NCBI GenBank assembly: GCA_002361615.1
Contig: DETK01000014.1
Location: 2,885-66,884 of the forward strand
DNA: 64,000 nt
Reading direction: 5' to 3'
Origin: Bacteroidales bacterium UBA3290
GTDB taxonomy: Bacteria; Bacteroidota; Bacteroidia; Bacteroidales; UBA932
The notes under the pieces were generated by a model. That model was not told where the DNA came from, did not search any database, and saw only the letters and a list, made by a program, of their open reading frames with translations. This document shows positions 58,893 to 64,000 of the stretch, in pieces; the stretch's first letter is position 1, and the number at the start of each line of letters is the position of its first letter. The position numbers were made by a program, and so were the translations under genes.

Positions 58893-60254
58893 TCAGATAA
58901 TATCTGCTATCAGATCATATTCATTCGCCCCGGTGATGGTGACATCGACAAACTGCCCGACCCGGTCTTCCGGGCGGGTAGGCGAAGGCCTGGTGGGGCG
59001 GCAGGTTCTTTCAAGCCCGAGCGCCCCCGCTGGGCTTGAAAAGGTTCTGCCGCGCGTTGGATCCACCCGCCCGGAAGCCGGGTCGATCAGGATCTCGCCG
59101 TCGACTTCGGGGGATTCGGTCTGGCTGCGGGCGACGAGGATGCCGTCATCCGACACGGAGTCCACCAGGACCCGTTCACGGGTGCCGATGCGGGCGCGGT
59201 TGCGCTCGAGCGAGATGCCGCTCTGGAGTTCCATCAGCCGGTCATATCGTTCCTGCTTGACTTCAGCAGGGATCTCATCCTTGTAGTGCAGAGCACCGTA
59301 GGTCCCTTCCTCTTCCGAATACTGGAAGGCACCCAGGCGCTCGAAACGGCACTCCCGCACAAAATCGAGCAAGTCTTCGAATTCTGCTTCGCCTTCCCCG
59401 GGATGGCCTACGATCAGCGTTGTCCGGAGCACTACGCCCGGAACCATCTGCCGCATCCGCGCTACCAGGTCGCGCGTCTGCCGCCCGTCGATGCCCCGCC
59501 GCATCATCGCCAGCACGCGGTCGGCGCTGTGCTGCAGCGGAATGTCGATATAAGGGCAGACCTTCGGGTTCTCGGCCATCACGCGCAGCACATCTTCCGG
59601 GAAGGCCGAAGGATAGCTGTAGTGCAGACGGATCCACTCGATGCCGTCAATCCGGGAGAGTTGTTCCATCAGGCGGGCCAGGCAGCGTTTTCCGTAGCGG
59701 TCCAGGCCGTAATAGGTCGTGTCCTGGGCCACGAGGATCAGTTCCCGCACGCCGCCGGCAGCCAGCCGGCGCGCCTCTTCCACCAGGTCCTCGACCGGTA
59801 CGCTCACATGCGGGCCGCGGATGAGCGGAATGGCGCAATAGGAACAGGTGCGGTCGCACCCTTCTGCAATCTTGAGATAAGCATAGTGGGAAGGCGTGGT
59901 GAGAACACGGCCCACTGTATCGGGCGTCAGAACGCCCTGCCACTCATCCACTTCCGGAATTTCAGCTGCAAGCTCTGACGGATAACGCTGCGAAAGGCAG
60001 CCGAATACCGAGACCTTGCCGACCCGGCCGCTTTTCTTGGCCTCGACGGCTTCGAGAATGGCCTGGATCGACTCCTCCTTGGCGTCCTGGATGAAACCGC
60101 AGGTATTGATGACCACTTCGTCCAGGCCGTCCGGGAAGAGGCCGGCCTCTTCGGGCACAAGCTCATAACCCCGTTGCTGGAGGACGTGCATCAGGTGCTC
60201 CGAATCCACGCGGTTCTTGGAGCAGCCCATCGTCACCACCTGGATCCGTTTCAC
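58893..60254 (-). CDS. rimO: ribosomal protein S12 methylthiotransferase RimO with an in-frame inverted-repeat insertion
   Basis: RimO adds a methylthio group to Asp of ribosomal protein S12. The 453-residue protein has cluster cysteines Cys11 (GCSKN), Cys52 (NTCGF) and Cys86 (FGCLSQ), then the radical SAM triad Cys133, Cys137, Cys140 (CDRTCSYC). Family motifs RLHYSYPSAFPEDVL and YIDIPLQHSADRVL follow, and the TRAM domain ends VGQFVDVTITGANEYDLIAD. Between GEILIDPA and VGQFVDV there are about 39 extra residues (392-430, rich in Pro, Arg, Ser, Thr) encoded by an inverted-repeat DNA element at 58964-59080. The frame is preserved. It overlaps the DUF5606 gene by four bases. Confidence 0.95.
   Translation of the reverse strand: MKRIQVVTMGCSKNRVDSEHLMHVLQQRGYELVPEEAGLFPDGLDEVVINTCGFIQDAKEESIQAILEAVEAKKSGRVGKVSVFGCLSQRYPSELAAEIPEVDEWQGVLTPDTVGRVLTTPSHYAYLKIAEGCDRTCSYCAIPLIRGPHVSVPVEDLVEEARRLAAGGVRELILVAQDTTYYGLDRYGKRCLARLMEQLSRIDGIEWIRLHYSYPSAFPEDVLRVMAENPKVCPYIDIPLQHSADRVLAMMRRGIDGRQTRDLVARMRQMVPGVVLRTTLIVGHPGEGEAEFEDLLDFVRECRFERLGAFQYSEEEGTYGALHYKDEIPAEVKQERYDRLMELQSGISLERNRARIGTRERVLVDSVSDDGILVARSQTESPEVDGEILIDPASGRVDPTRGRTFSSPAGALGLERTCRPTRPSPTRPEDRVGQFVDVTITGANEYDLIADII
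58964..59080. repeat. 117-bp inverted repeat inside rimO
   Basis: Outer arms CTTCCGGGCGGGT (58967-58979) match 59065-59077 perfectly. Inner arms around GGCAGGTTCTTTCAAGCCC and GGGCTTGAAAAGGTTCTGCC pair with a small offset around GAGCGCCCCCGCT. The element preserves the rimO frame and adds about 39 residues. Its sequence is unrelated to the 24-base palindromes elsewhere in the window. Confidence 0.75.
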
Positions 60255-60709
60255 CCGGCAGCTTCCTCCTTCTTTTCAGCGTCTTCCCCGTCGGCCGCCT
60301 CTTCTTCCTCTTCCTCGACGAACTCGAGCGATGCGTACTTACGGAGCACCTCGTACCAGTCGAGGATCTTTTTCATGTGCGACACGTAGAAACGGTTTTC
60401 ATCGTAGGAAGGAACCACTTCGGCGAAGAAAGCCTTGATGGCTTTCGGATCGCTCTTCGGGCTCATGGCCGGACCCTGTCCGAGCTTTTCAGCCATTGCC
60501 ACGAGCACCTCGCGCAGCGGAAGGTCGGATTCATCGGTGTAGATCGAGATATCGGCCAGGGAGCTGACCTTGGCACTGGCACCCAGCATCTGGCGCTGGT
60601 GCGTCTCGAGCGATTCAGCGATAATGCCGCCGCGGCCCTGGGCCACGTATGCAAAAAGTCCGTGTTCACCGGAAACGGAGAGAATTTTCTTCAGATCTGT
60701 CTTTTCCAT
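60251..60709 (-). CDS. DUF5606 family protein
   Basis: A 152-residue protein of the Bacteroidota DUF5606 family. It begins MEKTDLKKILSVSGEHGLFAYVAQGRGGIIAESLE, the family opening, and continues with the conserved 'ISIYTDESDLPLREVL' and 'YDENRFYVSHMKKILDWYEVL'. The tail (about 130-152) is strongly acidic (a run of Glu, then EDAEKKEE). Function unknown; it may be an RNA- or ribosome-linked factor given its gene context (coaE, rimO), but that is inference. It overlaps coaE by 19 bases and rimO by four. Confidence 0.88.
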   Translation of the reverse strand: MEKTDLKKILSVSGEHGLFAYVAQGRGGIIAESLETHQRQMLGASAKVSSLADISIYTDESDLPLREVLVAMAEKLGQGPAMSPKSDPKAIKAFFAEVVPSYDENRFYVSHMKKILDWYEVLRKYASLEFVEEEEEEAADGEDAEKKEEAAG

Positions 60710-61302
60710 CTTCTTTTTTCCTTTTCAATGATATCGATAAGTACCGGCAGCATAGCCTGCCGGTCGTTGTTTTCCAATACATAATCCGCGTGGGCGATGC
60801 GCGCCTCATCATCCCACTGTGCAGCCATACGCCGCCGCACCTGCTCTTCGGCAACGCCGTCACGCGCCATTACCCGGGCGATGCGGACCGCTTCCGGAGC
60901 GACGACCGTCACGACGCAGTCGTACAGACAGGCGAACTGCGGCTTCTCCAACAGGATGGCCGACTCGATGACGACCAGCGGACTCTCCTGCCCTTCCTTC
61001 CAGCCCGTAAAGTCACGGATAACCGCCGGGTGCACAAGCGCTTCTAGCCGGGCCAGCATCGTGGGATCCGCGAAGATCCGCCCTGCAAGCGCGGCACGGT
61101 CGAGCCTTCCTTCCGCATCGAGCACGCCAGGGCCTGTGAGCTTGACCACGTCCGAGAGCAGCTGCGGATCCCGGTCATACAGTTCCTTGGCGGAGCGGTC
61201 GCAGTCGTACGAAGGGATGCCAAGCGTGCGGAAAGCCTGTACGACACAGGATTTTCCGCTGCCGATGCCGCCGGTGCACAATATGACGCGGGAATGATTC
61301 AT
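60691..61302 (-). CDS. coaE: dephospho-CoA kinase
   Basis: CoaE catalyses the last step of CoA synthesis, phosphorylating the 3' hydroxyl of dephospho-CoA. The 203-residue P-loop kinase starts MNHSRVILCTGGIGSGKS with the Walker A at 11-18, then DCDRSAKELY, the CoA-domain HPAVIRDF and VVIESAILLE. It ends with the lid and base-binding VMARDGVAEEQVRRRMAAQWDDEARIAHADYVLEN. The ATG at 61300-61302 overlaps the ybbR stop (ATGA), which supports this start over one seven codons upstream. It overlaps DUF5606 by 19 bases. Confidence 0.96.
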   Translation of the reverse strand: MNHSRVILCTGGIGSGKSCVVQAFRTLGIPSYDCDRSAKELYDRDPQLLSDVVKLTGPGVLDAEGRLDRAALAGRIFADPTMLARLEALVHPAVIRDFTGWKEGQESPLVVIESAILLEKPQFACLYDCVVTVVAPEAVRIARVMARDGVAEEQVRRRMAAQWDDEARIAHADYVLENNDRQAMLPVLIDIIEKEKRRWKRQI

Positions 61303-62243
61303 CGGGCCTCCACCTGCAGGCATTCCACCAATTCAGGCTTGAGCCGCCACGCATACACATCCCGCACCGTCTCCAGACGCGGAATCACCTTGGCGCTCCC
61401 TGAATGGAGATAGTCGGCATAGTCGACCACGAGCGAGAGGTCTTCCGCGCCGATACGTCCGCCCCGCGGACGGAAAGGAGCACGGTAAGTAACCTCGACC
61501 TTCGATGGGAGGACCATCAACGGGTGGTCCGGAGGGGCGTCCCGCACCGTGACGGGCAGTGTGACGGTGCTCTCCACATACCGGTCCACCTCCACTTCGT
61601 ACCAGACCCTTTCGGTATCCAGTCTGAGGCCGGAAATGCCTTCCAGCTCCACATAGCCCTGAAGCGACTTGTCGACACCGGTCCGGCTGACGTCGCGCGT
61701 TCGGACCCCCGTGACCCGCTGCAGTTCCTTTACCGGACCGTAAACCTGCACGGAATCAGGTTTGAGACGGATCTCTCCCACCTGCATGTACTGGTTCCGG
61801 AAAGACAGGTCGAAGGCCGCTTCGACGGGGACACGGACGAAAGACTGGGGCGTGAAGACAAAAGTAAGCTGGTCGGGCTCGAGGAAATCGAGGACGAAGC
61901 GTTCGCCGAGCTGTTCCAGCAGTTTTTCCCGCAATTCGGATACCGGCAACTGGAAGGTATCTTCCTCCCCCTCAACGGGATGGAAATGCCGTGCGTCCAC
62001 TGCCAGGGTGAACTGGAGCGGACGGCGGCCTGTCCCCCGTGCCTTGAGGAGGTAGAAACCCGTAGCCTTGCCGCGCAGCGACAAGGGCTCCTGTGCGACC
62101 GCATCTGCGGCATAACCCGGGAGATTCGTCACTACCCGCACGGTACAGGGTACCGAAGCGGAGTAGTCGAGCGAAAAGGTGTGCATCCCCCAGACGAGGC
62201 ACGCGATCAGCAAGGAAGCCAGCAACAGCCGGAAATCCTTCAT
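61299..62243 (-). CDS. YbbR/CdaR-like domain protein
   Basis: A 314-residue membrane-anchored protein. A single N-terminal helix (about 5-22, LLASLLIACLVWGMHTFS) is followed by extracytoplasmic YbbR-type beta repeats (VRVVTNLPGYAAD, FVRVPVEAAFDLSFRNQYMQVGEIRLKPDSVQVYGPVKELQ, LPVTVRDAPPDHPLMVLPSKVEVTYRAPF). In Firmicutes such proteins (CdaR) regulate the diadenylate cyclase CdaA, but there is no cdaA here and no evidence for that role in Bacteroidota. It is six bases after yajC and overlaps coaE by four, within the nusB to fabG run. Function inferred from family only. Confidence 0.83.
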   Translation of the reverse strand: MKDFRLLLASLLIACLVWGMHTFSLDYSASVPCTVRVVTNLPGYAADAVAQEPLSLRGKATGFYLLKARGTGRRPLQFTLAVDARHFHPVEGEEDTFQLPVSELREKLLEQLGERFVLDFLEPDQLTFVFTPQSFVRVPVEAAFDLSFRNQYMQVGEIRLKPDSVQVYGPVKELQRVTGVRTRDVSRTGVDKSLQGYVELEGISGLRLDTERVWYEVEVDRYVESTVTLPVTVRDAPPDHPLMVLPSKVEVTYRAPFRPRGGRIGAEDLSLVVDYADYLHSGSAKVIPRLETVRDVYAWRLKPELVECLQVEAR

Positions 62244-62249
62244 CCGGGA

Positions 62250-62576
62250 CTAAGCCTGCTGGGCTTCGCTGAAATCTTTCACCAGCGACGCCTTGTCGAC
62301 CTTGATCCTGACGTCTTTGTCGATCTCAAGCATCACCTTGTTGTCGTTCACTTCCAGGACGGTACCGTAGATGCCGCCGACGGTGACGACCTTGTCGCCT
62401 TTCTTGAGGCTGTCGCGGAATGCGTTGAGTTCCTTCTGCCGTTTCTGCTGGGGACGGATCATGAAGAGCCACATCACCACGAAGATCAGGGCGAGCATCA
62501 GGAGCATGGTCAGGCCACCGCCGCCGGCCTGGCCGGCGCCCTGTGCCTGAAGGAGGGTCATAAGAGATAAATTCAT
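62250..62576 (-). CDS. yajC: preprotein translocase accessory subunit YajC
   Basis: YajC joins SecD and SecF as an accessory to the SecYEG translocon. The 108-residue protein has a Gly-rich N-terminus and one membrane helix (about 23-40, TMLLMLALIFVVMWLFMI) followed by the diagnostic RPQQKRQKE and a cytoplasmic KKGDKVVTVGGIYGTV segment. It ends with a VKDFSEAQQ tail. It lies 19 bases after nusB and six before ybbR. SecD and SecF are not in this window. Confidence 0.95.
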   Translation of the reverse strand: MNLSLMTLLQAQGAGQAGGGGLTMLLMLALIFVVMWLFMIRPQQKRQKELNAFRDSLKKGDKVVTVGGIYGTVLEVNDNKVMLEIDKDVRIKVDKASLVKDFSEAQQA

Positions 62577-62595
62577 GTGTGTTTATTTTGATACA

Positions 62596-63537
62596 TTAAT
62601 TTTCGAAAAGGCCGCGCCCCTGCTTGACGATCTCGCCTTCACGGACCTTTTCCTGGATGATGCGGTCAAGGATGCCGTTGACGAAGATGCGGCTGTTGGG
62701 GGTGCTGTAATATTTGGAGATCTCCACGTATTCGTTGATGGTGACCTTGACCGGGATGGTCGGGAAGACCACGGCTTCGGTGATACCCATGACGATCAGG
62801 GTGGCATCGGTCGAGACCAGGCGGTCGGCGTTCCAGTTGTCGAGATGTCCGGAAAGGAGGGCGGAATACTCGTCGTAACGCAGGATCGACTCGGTGAGCA
62901 GACGCAGGGCGAACTCCTTGTCGTCTTCCTTGAGGAAAGTGGACGGATGCACGATATGCCGGTGACGGGCCGTTTCTCCGATCCCTGCGATAATCACGTT
63001 GAGGGTATAGTCCAGGTCGTCGATCCAGAGCAGGGAGAGGTCCTCGAGGATGGAAAGGAGCTCCTCGTTGTCCTCGAACTCATCCTGGAAGATGCAGGAA
63101 AAGAGCTGGCAGTCTTCCTCGAAGGAGTCCTCGCCGGAGGCCATGTAATTCTGATAGTATTCCTTGGTTATGAGGGAATTGTAAACGTGGCGCACGAAGG
63201 GTTCATACTCACCCCACAGCAGGCCGCGGCGCTGGCAGTAACGACCGAATTCCGGGTCGTCGGAAAGCAGGGCCGCGAAGCGGTTGTGGACGAACTTCAG
63301 GTTCGGATTGGCCTCCGCCTCGGTGGGATGGAACTTGCGCATCCCGGCCGCGATCTTCTCTTCGGCCACCCGCACCAGCGACGAGGATATGTTGAGCATG
63401 AAATAGTAGAGGTCCTTTACCTTGTCGCAGGACTCGATGAGAGACTTCTGCGCGGCGGACACATTGTCGGAACCGGAACCTTCGTAGGCAAAGAGCGTCT
63501 TGAACGCTTTGATACGGATCAGTCGGCGTGAAAGCAT
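62596..63537 (-). CDS. nusB: transcription antitermination factor NusB, long Bacteroidota form
   Basis: NusB binds boxA RNA with S10 (NusE) in antitermination of rRNA operons. The protein is 313 residues from MLSRRLIRIKAFKTLFAYE, about twice the 140 residues of the E. coli factor; the long N-terminal extension is usual in Bacteroidota. The C-terminal NusB fold (about 200-300) includes RLVSTDATLIVMGITEAVVFPTIPVKVTINEYVEISKYYSTPNSRIFVNGILDRI. The ATG at 63535-63537 was chosen over an upstream codon because a TATCTTTG promoter box is at 63560-63567. It heads the nusB, yajC, ybbR, coaE, DUF5606, rimO, fabG run. Confidence 0.94.
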   Translation of the reverse strand: MLSRRLIRIKAFKTLFAYEGSGSDNVSAAQKSLIESCDKVKDLYYFMLNISSSLVRVAEEKIAAGMRKFHPTEAEANPNLKFVHNRFAALLSDDPEFGRYCQRRGLLWGEYEPFVRHVYNSLITKEYYQNYMASGEDSFEEDCQLFSCIFQDEFEDNEELLSILEDLSLLWIDDLDYTLNVIIAGIGETARHRHIVHPSTFLKEDDKEFALRLLTESILRYDEYSALLSGHLDNWNADRLVSTDATLIVMGITEAVVFPTIPVKVTINEYVEISKYYSTPNSRIFVNGILDRIIQEKVREGEIVKQGRGLFEN

Positions 63538-63559
63538 TTCAATTTTTCTGAATTTTTTA

Positions 63560-63600
63560 CAAAGATAAGTGGTTTCGTTCAAAAATAAAATCTATCTTTG
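63560..63600. promoter_or_regulatory. divergent promoters of nusB and the PUR-domain gene
   Basis: The minus strand has TATCTTTG at 63567-63560 for nusB and the plus strand has TATCTTTG at 63593-63600 for the PUR gene. The two identical boxes lie back to back in a very AT-rich spacer. Confidence 0.6.
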
Positions 63601-63638
63601 TAGGAGTTTATCGAAAAACGTTTAAAAACACATTTACT

Positions 63639-64000
63639 ATGTATTTCGAGGATTATGACAACGCAGGCTTCCAGGAAAGAAATGGAGACGATGTTTATTC
63701 GAAGCCTGTCAGGGCTGGCAAACGTACCTACTTTTTCGATGTGAAAGCCACCAAAGGCAATGATTACTACCTGACAATCACCGAAAGCAAGCGCCGGATC
63801 GAACGCGACGGCCGCTACGTCTACGACAAACACAAGATCTTCCTCTACAAGGAAGACTTCGACAAGTTTGCCGACGGTCTCCAGGAAGTGGTGAACTATA
63901 TTCGCGAAAGGCTTCCGGCCGGGCCGGACACCACCCCCGCCGAGACACCGGAAGAACCCGGACAGTCTCCCGCCTCCTTCGCTGACGTGAATTTCGAGGA
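63639..64000 (+). CDS. PUR family DNA/RNA-binding protein (DUF3276), 3' end outside window
   Basis: The first 120 residues of a small PUR-alpha-type nucleic-acid binding protein are visible. It opens MYFEDYDNAGFQERNGDD, then the single PUR repeat (VYSKPVRAGKRTYFFDVKATKGNDYYLTITESKRR and KHKIFLYKEDFDKFADGLQEVVNYIRE), with a Pro/Glu-rich tail starting near 92. The family is common in Bacteroidota and spirochaetes; DNA or RNA binding is established for the fold, but the cellular role is not. A TATCTTTG box 38 bases upstream drives it. The stop codon lies beyond the window edge. Confidence 0.93.
   Translation, partial: MYFEDYDNAGFQERNGDDVYSKPVRAGKRTYFFDVKATKGNDYYLTITESKRRIERDGRYVYDKHKIFLYKEDFDKFADGLQEVVNYIRERLPAGPDTTPAETPEEPGQSPASFADVNFE

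Noticed and set aside
1..64000. CRISPR array, tRNA or rRNA genes
   Set aside because: I looked for regularly spaced direct repeats, cloverleaf-like segments and rRNA signatures and saw none. A dedicated scan (tRNAscan, Infernal, CRISPR finder) would settle this.

Overview
The window looks like a chromosomal core region of a GC-rich member of the Bacteroidales (phylum Bacteroidota). Supporting signs: many promoters carry the Bacteroidota -7 box TAnnTTTG instead of a sigma-70 -10 box; NusB is about 310 residues; there is a DUF5606 protein and a PUR/DUF3276 protein; and the gene content includes a Bacteroidales-type AddAB helicase-nuclease pair, GlnS, a PPi-type phosphofructokinase, type B L31 and a tricorn-like protease. 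I found no rRNA, tRNA or CRISPR array.

Layout. 1-6.4 kb (minus): 5' part of rfbB, a roughly 620-base gap holding a candidate small RNA, a DIP1984 protein, a secreted CE7-like esterase, a secreted class A acid phosphatase joined to a propeller-like domain, and a GH13 amylase. 6.4-7.6 kb: PPi-dependent phosphofructokinase (minus). 7.7-16.8 kb (plus): tightly overlapping ligA, brkB-like, rel, Ig-like lipoprotein, outer-membrane barrel and ispG. 16.8-18.1 kb: an AT-richer accessory island with a broken hepT/mntA toxin-antitoxin pair and two inverted-repeat elements. 18.1-22.2 kb: rpmE2 (minus), then glmM, a NamZ-like gene, a P-loop kinase and slyD-like (plus). 22.1-24.7 kb: FAD dehydrogenase and tsaD (minus). 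24.8-32.3 kb (plus): tamB, an rsmI-like methylase, folB, mtaB and an MBL hydrolase. 32.3-43.9 kb (minus): two unknown lipoproteins, addA, addB, pgi and recG. 44.0-45.5 kb (plus): pdxA and rnhA. 45.5-49.4 kb (minus): VOC protein, mqnC and glnS. 49.5-53.7 kb (plus): yicC and a tricorn-like protease. 53.7-63.5 kb (minus): Wzz-like and SLBB/Wza-like export proteins, aqpZ, fabG, rimO, DUF5606, coaE, ybbR, yajC and nusB. 63.6-64 kb (plus): start of a PUR-domain protein.

How genes relate. TsaD makes the t6A base that MtaB then methylthiolates. AddA and AddB should form one end-processing complex, and RecG acts in the same repair area. RfbB, Wzz and the SLBB protein belong to surface-polysaccharide production. 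GlmM feeds wall and LPS precursors, and a NamZ-like protein may recycle wall material. Pfp and Pgi are central glycolytic steps. TamB and the barrel protein concern the outer membrane.

The most unusual signal is small palindromic DNA inside reading frames. A short interspersed palindrome occurs inside rfbB, the GH13 gene and (as a variant) addB, plus once between genes. A different, longer inverted repeat sits in frame near the end of rimO. Other items to check are the candidate sRNA at about 957-1049, the 5-base lesion in hepT, two MITE-like elements, the phosphatase-propeller fusion, a shortened IspG, and several genes whose -7 box lies only 3-6 bases from the start codon.
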